This document shows, one piece after another, positions 25,335 through 33,973 of a stretch of 64,000 nucleotides of DNA. A program made the position numbers and the translations under genes. Numbering within the stretch: the first letter of the stretch is position 1; each line of letters opens with the position of its first letter. Source of the DNA: Paranoxybacillus vitaminiphilus (GTDB lineage Bacteria; Bacillota; Bacilli; Bacillales; Anoxybacillaceae). A model generated the notes under the pieces. The model made no database searches. It was not told where the DNA came from and worked only from the letters and a program-made list of their open reading frames with translations. The stretch is from assembly GCF_003259935.1 (NCBI RefSeq), contig NZ_QLMH01000006.1, positions 124,001-188,000 on the forward strand, given 5' to 3'.

Positions 25335-28250
25335 ATGAAAACATATAACATGATATGCACTGACATCGGAGAGATTGCCCCTTTTATCGAACGACATCGA
25401 CTTCAAGAGCATCATCATGTTCTTGTGCAAATCTTCTCCGGCATATTAGACAAAACGTACATAAAAGAAATCGTTAGAAACATTAAACATATGATTCCTC
25501 ATGCAACGATTATCGGTACAACAACAGATGGAGAAATTGCCGATGATAAGATTACCAATAATTGCACGGTTATTTCCTATAGCGTATTTGAACAAACTAC
25601 GCTTCGGTCTGCGGTGTTATCATGTGACGAATTTGCCGGCAGTTATGCACTCGGAGAGCATGTTGCCAAAAATATTATAACTGAACGTACAAAAGCGATG
25701 ATTTTATTTGTAAACAATTTAGCGGTCAATGTGAAAGAATTGCTGGCAGGAATGAAGTCCATTGCTAAAAAAGATATTGTTATTGCCGGCGGAGCAGCGG
25801 GAGATAATGGTTTATTTGAACGAATTTATGTTTTTTCCGATCAAGAGGTCATTTCTAATGGAGTAGCGGCTGTCAGTTTAAATAATGAACATTTACAAAT
25901 TCATACATTTAGTAGATTTAATTGGCAGGAGATTGGAACAGCGTTCATGATTACAAAAATATCAGACAATCGAATATATGAGTTAGATCGCAAGCCGATT
26001 TTACAAGTTTTAAAGCATTATTTAGGCAGTGAATTTATGCGGCAGCTGCCGCGTTCGAGCGTCGAGTTTCCGTTTCTTTTGCAGAGAAATGAGAAAAAGG
26101 GATATTTTTTTATCACAAAGGTTCATAAGGATGGTTCTGTACAAGTCAACGAGAACGTTGATGAAGGGGAGCAAGTAAAATTTACATATTTAAATATACC
26201 ACTTGTATTAGAAAACACGATTGACCAAATGAAGAAGCTAGCTAAAAAACCGGTAGAGACGATTTTTATATATAACTGTATGTCGATGCGGCGGTATTTA
26301 AAGGATTTCATTTTGCAAGATTTAAAGATGATGTGCAAAATAGCGCCAGTTTCCGGGTTTTTCACATATGGCGAAATTTTTACGAAAAATGGCCAAGTGG
26401 AGTATGGTACGCAGTCGATGACTTTATTAGCATTGTCAGAATCAACAGAAACAACACAAGCCTATGACATTGACTTCCGCTATGATATACCGGAAACATT
26501 TGGTTGGATGTTGACATTATCTCATCTCATAAAAGCGTCATCTCAAGATATTGAGCGCTTAAATTCAAATATTGAAATGTCTGAGCAACGCTATCGATCT
26601 TTGTTTGAACATAATACGGATATTGTTTATTCTACGGATTTGAACGGCAATTTTACAAGCGTGAATCCAGCGTTTGAAAAAGTGCTTGGCTTTAAAAAAG
26701 AGGAGATTTTATATACGAACTCATTGAAATACATTCATAAAAAAGACATTCCGCGTGTAAAAATGCACTTTTTTAAAGCGCTTCTTGGCAAAGTGCAGTA
26801 TTATAATTTAGAAATCCCTACTAAGTCCGGCGAAACGTTATTGTTTCAAATGAAAAACATCCCGATTATTGTCAATGGAGAGAAAGTAGGAATTTATGGA
26901 ATTGGACGGAATATAACCGAACAGAAGAAGGCAGAAGAAAAAATCGCGTATTTAGCTTACTATGACATAGATACCCGCCTGCCTAACCGCGCGAAATTTA
27001 CGGAACTAGTTACGAAATTTATTGAGCGGAGGCGAAGAAAAAAACGAAAACTAGCCGTCTTATTTATTGATATGGATCGCTTTAAAATTATAAATGACAG
27101 CATTGGACATTATGCCGGTGATGAAATTTTAAAGCAAATCGCTGAACGGATTCGCAATATTTTGCCGTCAGGTACATATTTAGGAAGGTTTGGCGGAGAT
27201 AAATTCACTTTATTGTTAACAAAAAATGTGGAAGTGGATAACATTATCAAAATGGCCCAGCATATTTTACAAGAGATCTCTAAACCGATTGTTTATCAAA
27301 ACCAAGAATTTTTCATTACTGCAAGCATTGGCGTCAGTCTATATCCAAATAACGGTATTGACGCCCACTCTTTGTTGAAAAATGCAGATACGGCGATGAA
27401 CCGGGCTAAACAGCAAGGTGGAAACCGCATTAAATTTTATTCAACAGATATGAATGAACAAGCTCTTTATCGAATTGAGCTTGAAGGTTATTTGCGGAAA
27501 GCATTGGAGAAAAATGAGTTTTTCTTATTGTATCAGCCGCTTGTTGATTTAAAAACAGGAACTATTTTTGGCAGTGAAGCGCTTATACGATGGAATCATC
27601 CGAAGCTTGGCTTAATCTCGCCGGCTGAGTTCATTCCGCTTGCTGAGGAAACGGGGCTGATTCATGAGATCGGACGCTGGGTGCTTTTGACCGCCTGCAA
27701 GCAGACGAAAAAATGGCAAGAAATGGGTCTCGGGCCATTGGTCATATCGGTCAACGTATCGGCAACTCAGTTTCAACAGCCAGGCTTTCTTGATGATGTG
27801 AAAATGGCATTAACAGAATCCAGGCTTGAGCCGTCTTATTTAAATTTAGAATTAACGGAAAGTTTAATGCTTCGGAACCTTCATTACAGCATTCAACTTA
27901 TGAAGGAGCTTCGAGAACTAGGAGTTCATGTATCCATTGATGATTTTGGAACGGGATATTCTTCGCTTAGTTATTTAAAGAATCTGCCTATTAATGCGTT
28001 AAAAATCGATCGTTCTTTTATACAAAATTTGCATGAAAACGAGTCAGACATTGCCATTGTCAAAGCGATTATTACGATGGGACACGGCCTGCAATTAAAG
28101 GTAGTTGCCGAAGGGGTGGAAACAGAGCAACAAATCCGCCTGCTTAAAGAATTGAAGTGCCACTATGCCCAAGGATATATTATATATAATCCGATGAGTG
28201 CTGAAGAGTTTGAGAGGAGTATCTTTCGTTTCAACAACATATCTTTCTAA
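25335..28250 (+). CDS. FIST-PAS-GGDEF(degenerate)-EAL signalling protein
   Basis: 971-aa cytoplasmic signalling protein. Residues about 25-370 are a FIST N/C sensor (TTTDGEIADDKIT, GGAAGDNG, FNWQEIGTAFMITK), a domain thought to bind small ligands such as amino acids. A PAS domain follows at about 410-535 (RSLFEHNTDIVYSTDLNGNF). The GGDEF-type domain carries GGDKF at residues 620-624 in place of GGDEF, so cyclase activity is doubtful. The EAL domain retains EALIRW (748-753), LELTES, IDDFGTGYSSL, LKIDRSF and VAEGVET, so c-di-GMP hydrolysis is expected. No membrane segment. Weak GGTGAG upstream. Likely a ligand-controlled c-di-GMP phosphodiesterase. Confidence 0.9.
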   Translation: MKTYNMICTDIGEIAPFIERHRLQEHHHVLVQIFSGILDKTYIKEIVRNIKHMIPHATIIGTTTDGEIADDKITNNCTVISYSVFEQTTLRSAVLSCDEFAGSYALGEHVAKNIITERTKAMILFVNNLAVNVKELLAGMKSIAKKDIVIAGGAAGDNGLFERIYVFSDQEVISNGVAAVSLNNEHLQIHTFSRFNWQEIGTAFMITKISDNRIYELDRKPILQVLKHYLGSEFMRQLPRSSVEFPFLLQRNEKKGYFFITKVHKDGSVQVNENVDEGEQVKFTYLNIPLVLENTIDQMKKLAKKPVETIFIYNCMSMRRYLKDFILQDLKMMCKIAPVSGFFTYGEIFTKNGQVEYGTQSMTLLALSESTETTQAYDIDFRYDIPETFGWMLTLSHLIKASSQDIERLNSNIEMSEQRYRSLFEHNTDIVYSTDLNGNFTSVNPAFEKVLGFKKEEILYTNSLKYIHKKDIPRVKMHFFKALLGKVQYYNLEIPTKSGETLLFQMKNIPIIVNGEKVGIYGIGRNITEQKKAEEKIAYLAYYDIDTRLPNRAKFTELVTKFIERRRRKKRKLAVLFIDMDRFKIINDSIGHYAGDEILKQIAERIRNILPSGTYLGRFGGDKFTLLLTKNVEVDNIIKMAQHILQEISKPIVYQNQEFFITASIGVSLYPNNGIDAHSLLKNADTAMNRAKQQGGNRIKFYSTDMNEQALYRIELEGYLRKALEKNEFFLLYQPLVDLKTGTIFGSEALIRWNHPKLGLISPAEFIPLAEETGLIHEIGRWVLLTACKQTKKWQEMGLGPLVISVNVSATQFQQPGFLDDVKMALTESRLEPSYLNLELTESLMLRNLHYSIQLMKELRELGVHVSIDDFGTGYSSLSYLKNLPINALKIDRSFIQNLHENESDIAIVKAIITMGHGLQLKVVAEGVETEQQIRLLKELKCHYAQGYIIYNPMSAEEFERSIFRFNNISF

Positions 28251-28257
28251 TTGTTAA

Positions 28258-28411
28258 CTACTCCCACTTTCCGAAAAGTGAAGGCGGCTGCTCAGCCTCG
28301 TAGGGCGACTGTTCTTCCGGCGAGAAGCGCTTGTGCTTCGATGTAGGAAGGTGATTCGACACAAAAGGCTGGGAGCCGGAGCTAGACGGATTCTGGTTAA
28401 AAGTGGGAGTC
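28258..28411 (+). ncRNA. Structured non-coding element, possible omega-RNA-like remnant of an IS605-type element
   Basis: About 150 nt closed by a perfect 11-bp stem, ACTCCCACTTT (28260-28270) and AAAGTGGGAGT (28400-28410). Internal hairpins include GGCTGCTCAGCC, GAAGCGCTTGTGCTTC and GGCTGGGAGCC. No ORF of note. The layout, with a string of GC-rich hairpins ending in a TTCTGGTTAA...GTGGGAGT segment, resembles the right-end guide-RNA scaffold of TnpB-type IS200/IS605 elements, but no tnpB is present. It could instead be a leader for the 30-aa peptide gene that follows. Strand is assumed from that resemblance. Identity is not established. Confidence 0.35.
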
Positions 28412-28452
28412 TTCTTGCGCTGTCCAACTTATATGGCAAAGGAGAATAGAAA

Positions 28453-28545
28453 ATGAAATGGCTTGCTTTGTTAGGGTTTATTACTGCGTTTATTACGTTT
28501 GCGTTCATCGTTCACTACATAGCAAAAATTCGTCATCTTGAATAG
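28453..28545 (+). CDS. 30-residue single-span membrane peptide
   Basis: The frame MKWLALLGFITAFITFAFIV, continuing HYIAKIRHLE, begins after GCAAAGGAG at a good distance and codes for one hydrophobic helix with a basic tail. It is placed 40 bp after the structured element at 28258-28411 and 12 bp before the convergent yisN stop. No family recognised. Many Bacillus sporulation or toxin-type peptides look like this, but nothing here fixes a role. Confidence 0.5.
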   Translation: MKWLALLGFITAFITFAFIVHYIAKIRHLE

Positions 28546-28557
28546 ACGCTTAAACAT

Positions 28558-29106
28558 TTAGCCGATTTGTGTACAAACAAATCTATTTCCTGTGCTAAAG
28601 GTAATTTCAAAACGATCTTTATGTGAACTTCCGCGCTCATAGTAATGCTGAACATTGGCGATTTGTTCATTATTATCATAAATGATGAAATTTACTCCTA
28701 TCTCTGTTCCAAACAAAAGACCGTTATAACAATATAAGCAATCATATAGTGAAAAATCGTGCTCATTTAAGAGCTGAATATAATAAAAAAATGTTTTATC
28801 TGACAGAGATTGAAGCCACTGTTCGTATGCATAAGGCAAATGTCTGCGGAAGCGGACGATATCTCCGTTTTTTAAAGCATAATATTGGGTGGAAAATAAT
28901 ATGGTGCCATCTTTCCCCATTTTTCCACCTATCCATTTACCAAAGCGAAAAACTTCGATCTCTCCGTCGGTCATATCTTCAAGCAATGCCGCTTCTTCGC
29001 TTTCTTCATCAAAAAACACCCATTGTTCATTCACATATTCTAACGTTCCTTGTATGTATGCCCGTTTTTGTTCTTTTAAATAGGTTAACCGTTGCCGTAA
29101 GCTCAT
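28558..29106 (-). CDS. yisN: DUF2777 protein YisN
   Basis: 182-aa soluble protein matching the YisN/DUF2777 family (start MSLRQRLTYLKEQKRAYIQG, later GKWIGGKM). It lies upstream of asnO, as in B. subtilis. A GAAAGGAGGAAATGAC-type ribosome site precedes the ATG. Function unknown; a sporulation-stage role is possible from its neighbours only. Confidence 0.82.
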   Translation of the reverse strand: MSLRQRLTYLKEQKRAYIQGTLEYVNEQWVFFDEESEEAALLEDMTDGEIEVFRFGKWIGGKMGKDGTILFSTQYYALKNGDIVRFRRHLPYAYEQWLQSLSDKTFFYYIQLLNEHDFSLYDCLYCYNGLLFGTEIGVNFIIYDNNEQIANVQHYYERGSSHKDRFEITFSTGNRFVCTQIG

Positions 29107-29373
29107 TTGTCATTTCCTCCTTTCTCTCTGTATTCGTTTTTGACAAATTTTTAAGCAAATATAACTCTGTAATGGCTTTCACAAAAATGGGACAATTCAT
29201 CGAAATGGAGATTGCTGCATAAAATGAAAGCATGTTACGGCTGGAGGTTGTTTTCAAGAAGGGAGTTATGTCTGTATGCCCGGCAAATTGAATTCGGACT
29301 GGAGCAAATTTTATGAAAACAGCATTTATGTATATATGTATAGCTGTTTGAATAACAGAAAGGATGGATTGAA

Positions 29374-31221
29374 ATGTGTGGTATCACTGGTTGGATCGAT
29401 TTCCAACGTGATTTACGAATAGAAAAAGAAACGATTGAAAAAATGACAGAGACGTTAGCAAAGCGCGGTCCGGATGATACGAATGCATGGTTTGCGGTGA
29501 ATGCAGCGTTTGGACATAAGCGTCTTGTTGTTGTTGATCCAAAAGGCGGCACCCAACCAATGACAAGAATGAAAAACGATCATGCTTATACGATCTGTTA
29601 TAACGGAGAGTTGTATAATACCGAGGATATTCGCAAGGAACTATTAAGAAGAGGTTATCGATTTCAAGGGCATTCCGATACAGAAGTGTTATTAACAGCC
29701 TATATGGAATGGCAAGAACAATGCTTGCCATTTTTAAACGGAATTTTCGCGTTTGCCATTTGGGATGAAAAGCGTCAGCAGTTATTTTTAGCACGCGACC
29801 GTTTAGGTGTAAAGCCGCTTTTCTACCGCCATGATGGCAGTAGTTTGTTGTTCGGTTCTGAATTAAAAGCGATATTAGCTCATCCGGATGTAAAAGCAGA
29901 GGTTGCTCGCGAAGGATTAGCAGAAATTTTTGGGTTAGGGCCATCGCGCACACCAGGGCATGGGGTGTTTTCGGGGATCGATGAATTGCGGCCGGCCCAT
30001 GCTTTTATTTTTTCGCGTGAAGGATTAAAAATTTGGCGCTATTGGAATGTAAGAAGTGACATTCATACGGATTCATTAGAGGAAACGGCTGAGAAAATTC
30101 GCTTTCTTTTAACAGATGCCGTTACTCGCCAGCTTGTTTCCGATGTGCCGGTTTGTACATTTTTGTCAGGGGGAATTGATTCAAGCGCGATCACAGCAAT
30201 TGCTGCTACTGCTTTTGAACAGGAAGGGAAGGGTCCGCTCCATACGTATTCGATTGACTATGAAGGAAACGATAGATACTTTAAAGCAAATGCTTTTCAG
30301 CCAAATGCTGATGGCCCCTGGATTGAGAAAATGTCACAAACATTTGGCACGGTACATCATCGCTGCGTTATTACTCAACAAAAGTTGGCGGATTATTTGA
30401 CGGAAGCGGTGCTCGTCCGCGATTTGCCGGGGATGGCAGATATTGATTCCTCTTTGCTTTGGCTGTGCAGAAAAATGAAAGAAGATTTTGTCGTCAGTTT
30501 ATCCGGTGAATGTGCCGATGAAATTTTTGGCGGATACCCTTGGTTTCACCGTCCGGATGATTTGGCGCGCGACGGTTTCCCTTGGATGCGATCGACAGAG
30601 GCGAGAGCCGGTTTACTAAAAGACGAGTGGAAAAACAAATTGAATCTAAAAGAATATGTACATCAGCGATTTAATGAAACGATTAAGGAAGTTCCAAGAC
30701 TTGAGGGGGAAAATCCGCTTGAAGCGAAGCGGCGCGAATTGTTTTATTTAAATATGATTTGGTTTATGACAACCCTGCTTGACAGAAAAGATCGCATGAG
30801 TATGGGAGCAAGCCTGGAGGTTCGGGTGCCATTTGCGGATCATCGTCTTGTTGAATATGTATGGAATATTCCGTGGGAGATGAAAATGTACGGCAGCCGC
30901 GAAAAAGGAATTTTGCGATGTGCCTTAGAAGGAATTTTGCCGAATGATGTATTGTACCGTAAGAAAAGTCCATATCCAAAAACGCATCACCCTCTATATA
31001 CGAAGCTCGTTAAACAATGGTTGAAAGAAATATTAACAGATAAAACTTCTGCTTTATATGAATTTTTTGAACAAGAAAAGCTAATGCAGATTGTCGAAAC
31101 AGAAGGAAAAGCGTTTCAAGTACCATGGTTCGGTCAGTTAATGACAGGGCCACAATTGCTCGCCCATCTTGGGCAGATTCATGTTTGGTTTAAAGAATAT
31201 GGGATTTCTATAAAAGAATAA
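29374..31221 (+). CDS. asnO: Asparagine synthase (glutamine-hydrolysing), AsnO-type
   Basis: 615-aa two-domain enzyme making asparagine from aspartate, glutamine and ATP. The N-terminal glutamine amidotransferase has nucleophile Cys2 (MCGITGW) and KRGPDD. The synthetase domain has the pyrophosphate loop FLSGGIDSSA and SLSGECADEIFGGYPWF. B. subtilis AsnO acts in sporulating cells; the name is by synteny with yisK-yisL-yisN. AAAGGATGG lies before the ATG. A terminator follows. Three short frames in the 29.1-29.4 kb leader have no clear support. Confidence 0.93.
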   Translation: MCGITGWIDFQRDLRIEKETIEKMTETLAKRGPDDTNAWFAVNAAFGHKRLVVVDPKGGTQPMTRMKNDHAYTICYNGELYNTEDIRKELLRRGYRFQGHSDTEVLLTAYMEWQEQCLPFLNGIFAFAIWDEKRQQLFLARDRLGVKPLFYRHDGSSLLFGSELKAILAHPDVKAEVAREGLAEIFGLGPSRTPGHGVFSGIDELRPAHAFIFSREGLKIWRYWNVRSDIHTDSLEETAEKIRFLLTDAVTRQLVSDVPVCTFLSGGIDSSAITAIAATAFEQEGKGPLHTYSIDYEGNDRYFKANAFQPNADGPWIEKMSQTFGTVHHRCVITQQKLADYLTEAVLVRDLPGMADIDSSLLWLCRKMKEDFVVSLSGECADEIFGGYPWFHRPDDLARDGFPWMRSTEARAGLLKDEWKNKLNLKEYVHQRFNETIKEVPRLEGENPLEAKRRELFYLNMIWFMTTLLDRKDRMSMGASLEVRVPFADHRLVEYVWNIPWEMKMYGSREKGILRCALEGILPNDVLYRKKSPYPKTHHPLYTKLVKQWLKEILTDKTSALYEFFEQEKLMQIVETEGKAFQVPWFGQLMTGPQLLAHLGQIHVWFKEYGISIKE

Positions 31222-31229
31222 ATGAACGA

Positions 31230-31264
31230 AAAAGACAGTCAGCTTTGTCGGCTGTCTTTCTTTC
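31230..31264 (+). terminator. Intrinsic terminator after asnO
   Basis: AAAGACAGTC and GGCTGTCTTTC form a stem followed by a T/C-rich run. Confidence 0.7.
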
Positions 31265-31390
31265 TTCATTATTTGTTCGTTTGTTGTATGTAAAACGATA
31301 ATAATAAATATTGATTTTCTGACATATATTTATTACTGACGAATTTTGCCTGTACTTAAACGTCTTCTTTATGTCGTTTTTTCAATCTGA

Positions 31391-31543
31391 ACTTATAAAG
31401 GAGCATTAAAGAAGAGCGTTTTTCATGTAAGTGTCGGGGAGTATAATACTCTGATCCCTCAACACGAACATACGGTTATGGGAGATACGTTGTTTATTTG
31501 GCTGCATTTTAAGGCCGAACAAAACGATGAAATAGCGAAATAA
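31391..31543 (+). pseudogene. Start-less 50-codon open frame, possible gene remnant
   Basis: The frame opens after a stop at 31388 and runs to TAA at 31541. It reads TYKGALKKSVFHVSVGEYNT then LIPQHEHTVMGDTLFIWLHF and KAEQNDEIAK. The composition looks like real protein, but no ATG, GTG or TTG is in frame; the codon after GGAGCA is TTA, where a start might once have been. It lies in the 430-bp leader between asnO and the ABC genes. No family recognised. Confidence 0.3.
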
Positions 31544-31549
31544 GAAAAA

Positions 31550-31560
31550 CGTTTGCACAA
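31550..31560. promoter_or_regulatory. LacI-type operator half-site, upstream copy
   Basis: CGTTTGCACAA, the inverted complement of much of TTGTGTGCAAACG at 31661. Together they flank the promoter of the ABC operon. A repressor bound at both could loop the promoter. Likely regulator: the LacI-family protein at 36505. Confidence 0.4.
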
Positions 31561-31607
31561 TTTTTATATTATACACAATTTTTCAGATCATTTTTTTGCT
31601 AAAAAAC

Positions 31608-31635
31608 TTGATAAATTCCATATATATTGTATAAT
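31608..31635 (+). promoter_or_regulatory. Sigma-A promoter of the maltodextrin ABC operon
   Basis: TTGATA, 16 bp, TATAAT: a near-consensus pair about 68 bp before the binding-protein start codon. Confidence 0.7.
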
Positions 31636-31660
31636 AAAACCATTAATGCAACCGTTTTCA

Positions 31661-31673
31661 TTGTGTGCAAACG
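31661..31673. promoter_or_regulatory. LacI-type operator half-site, downstream copy
   Basis: TTGTGTGCAAACG lies about 20 bp after the expected transcription start and resembles LacI/MalR/CcpA operator half-sites. Confidence 0.4.
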
Positions 31674-31702
31674 ATTTCTAAAGATGATTTGGAGGGGGAA
31701 AA

Positions 31703-33004
31703 ATGAAAAGTAGAAAGTTCTTTTTAGCGATTTTTTCTTTATTTCTATTATCAAGCGTATCATTATTCGGATGTTCATCATCGAACACCTCAGAAAACAA
31801 AAGCTCTGGAGAACAAGTAACCTTGGATATTTTTCAATTTAAAGTAGAGTTCAAAGATCAATTTGAAAAAGTTGCCAAGCAATATGAAAAGCAGCATCCA
31901 AGTGTCAAAATCAATATTACAACAGTTGGCGGAGGAGAGGATTACGGGGCTGCACTTAAATCAAAATTTGCTTCAGGTGATGAACCGGCGATTTTTAATG
32001 TTGGCGGACCGCAAGATGTGCAAGATTGGTTAGGCAAGTTGGCTGATTTGTCGGATACAAAAGCTGCATCGTTAGCTCTTGACGGAACGCTTGATGGTGT
32101 TAAAAGAGATGGCCAAATTTTAGGTTTGCCATATAACCAAGAAGGATATGGATTAATTTATAATAAAGAAATCTTTAAAAAAGCTGGCATTGACGCAAGC
32201 AATATTAAATCTTTTGCTGATTTAGAACAGGCGGTTAAAAAGCTTAATGACGAGAAAAAATCTTTAGGCATTGATGCTGTATTTGCTTTTCCTGCTAAAG
32301 AAACTTGGGTAACAGGGTTGCATTTGTCGAATGCGTTTTTAGCACCGGAATTTGATTCGAACGTCGTTAATGCATTTAATGCTAAAACGGTTAACTTCGA
32401 GTATGGTAACGCAATGAAAAAACTCATTGATTTGCAAAATAAATACTCTGTTCAACCTACGGTCAGCCTAGATTATTCACAGCAGGTAGAGGAACTATTT
32501 TCTACTGGACGTGTGGCAATGATTCAACAAGGTAACTGGGTTTATAATTCGATAGCGGATATTGATCCGGAATTAGCGGAGGAAAAAATAGGAATTTTAC
32601 CAATTCCAATTGAAGGATTTAAAGAAGATTCTATTCCGGTAGGGATACCGATGTACTGGGCTGTAAACAAAAATAAAGATGAAAAAGTAGTAGAAGAAGC
32701 GAAGAAATTTTTAGATTGGTTATATACGTCTAATGAAGGAAAAGACATTGTGTTGAATGATTTTAAATTCATTCCGGCATATAAAGAATATGATTCTTCA
32801 AAAATCGCTGATCCGCTATCCAGAGAAATTTATAACTATGCTCAGCAAGGAAAAACGATTGGCTGGGTGTTCATGGGATATCCAACAGGATGGGGAATGG
32901 ATAAGCTAGGTGTAAATATTCAAAAATATATAAGCGGAAAAATGACATGGGACGAATTGATAACAGCTTCTAAAAAAGATTGGGAAGAAGCAAGAAGCAA
33001 ATAA
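31703..33004 (+). CDS. mdxE: Maltodextrin-type ABC transporter substrate-binding lipoprotein (MdxE-like)
   Basis: 433-aa extracellular binding protein. The signal peptide ends in lipobox SLFGC with acceptor Cys24, followed by a Ser/Asn-rich linker. The mature part follows family-1 sugar-binding fold motifs (PSVKINITTVGGGEDYGAAL, NQEGYGLIYNKEIFKKAGID, GRVAMIQQGNW). Strong GGAGGGGG lies in front of the ATG. It is followed by two permease genes, an amylase and a LacI regulator, which points to maltodextrin or another alpha-glucan as substrate. Gene symbol is by analogy; substrate not proven. Confidence 0.78.
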   Translation: MKSRKFFLAIFSLFLLSSVSLFGCSSSNTSENKSSGEQVTLDIFQFKVEFKDQFEKVAKQYEKQHPSVKINITTVGGGEDYGAALKSKFASGDEPAIFNVGGPQDVQDWLGKLADLSDTKAASLALDGTLDGVKRDGQILGLPYNQEGYGLIYNKEIFKKAGIDASNIKSFADLEQAVKKLNDEKKSLGIDAVFAFPAKETWVTGLHLSNAFLAPEFDSNVVNAFNAKTVNFEYGNAMKKLIDLQNKYSVQPTVSLDYSQQVEELFSTGRVAMIQQGNWVYNSIADIDPELAEEKIGILPIPIEGFKEDSIPVGIPMYWAVNKNKDEKVVEEAKKFLDWLYTSNEGKDIVLNDFKFIPAYKEYDSSKIADPLSREIYNYAQQGKTIGWVFMGYPTGWGMDKLGVNIQKYISGKMTWDELITASKKDWEEARSK

Positions 33005-33112
33005 AATGATTAGATAAGGGGAAACAAGGCAACAATTATATATGTTGCTTTGTTTTCTTCTATTTCTAAATGAAATTCTAATCCAATATGATTCCATTGG
33101 AGGAATTTTTAA

Positions 33113-33973
33113 ATGAAAAAACAGACATTATGGTACTGGTTATTTTTATCTCCAGTTCTTATAGCACTGATAAGTGTAGTTGTTATTCCATTTATGTTTG
33201 GATTATATTATTCATTTACTGATTGGAATGGAATACAAAGTACTAAATTTGTAGGATTTGAACATTATATGGAAATTTTTAAGGATAAGGAGTTTATAAG
33301 TTCCTTATGGTTTACTGTTAAATTTTCTATTGTATCTGTTATTCTAATTAATTTTTTTGGACTCTCTCTTGCACTTATTGTGACACAAAACATTAAAACT
33401 TCGAAAATTTTGCGTACGGTCTTTTTTATGCCAAATTTAATAGGCGGATTAATACTTGGTTTTATTTGGCAATTTATTTTTATTAAAGTTTTTGCTAGTA
33501 TAGGAGATTTACTAAATATAGAAAGTTTAAGAGGGTGGCTATCGACGCCGGAAACAGGTTTCTGGGGGCTTGCTATTGTGATGAGCTGGCAAATGGCAGG
33601 TTACATCATGGTTATTTATATTGCATATTTAGAAAATATCCCGCAAGAGTTACTGGAGGCTGCGGCAATAGATGGCGCTAACAGTTTCCAAAGGTTCCGA
33701 TATATCACTTTCCCTCTTGTGGCGCCAGCGTTTACGGTAAGTTTATTTTTAACGTTGTCTAACTCTTTCAAGCTGTATGATCAAAACTTGTCATTGACAG
33801 GCGGCGGTCCTTATAATTCGACACAAATGTTAGCAATGGAAATTTTTAAAACAGCTTTTAGCGAAAACCAAATGGCTTATGCTCAATCAAAAGCGGTTAT
33901 ATTTTTCATCATTGTAGCGGTAATTTCTTTAACGCAAGTGTATTTCAATAAGAAAAGGGAGGTGGAGATGTAA
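33113..33973 (+). CDS. Sugar ABC transporter permease (MalF/MdxF-like)
   Basis: 286-aa permease with six predicted membrane helices. The cytoplasmic EAA loop that contacts the ATPase is LLEAAAIDGANSFQRFRYIT. Much smaller than E. coli MalF because the large periplasmic domain is absent, as in Gram-positive sugar permeases. GGAGGAA precedes the ATG. The stop shares one base with the next ATG (TAATG). No ATPase gene is in the window; a shared MsmX-type ATPase elsewhere is likely. Confidence 0.88.
   Translation: MKKQTLWYWLFLSPVLIALISVVVIPFMFGLYYSFTDWNGIQSTKFVGFEHYMEIFKDKEFISSLWFTVKFSIVSVILINFFGLSLALIVTQNIKTSKILRTVFFMPNLIGGLILGFIWQFIFIKVFASIGDLLNIESLRGWLSTPETGFWGLAIVMSWQMAGYIMVIYIAYLENIPQELLEAAAIDGANSFQRFRYITFPLVAPAFTVSLFLTLSNSFKLYDQNLSLTGGGPYNSTQMLAMEIFKTAFSENQMAYAQSKAVIFFIIVAVISLTQVYFNKKREVEM

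Noticed and set aside
29276-29422. 48-codon frame (MPGKLNSDWSKFYENS...) running into the start of asnO, plus two shorter frames nearby
   Set aside because: Spacing of the ribosome site is poor, its last 49 bp lie in asnO, and overlapping alternatives are equally open. Not enough support.
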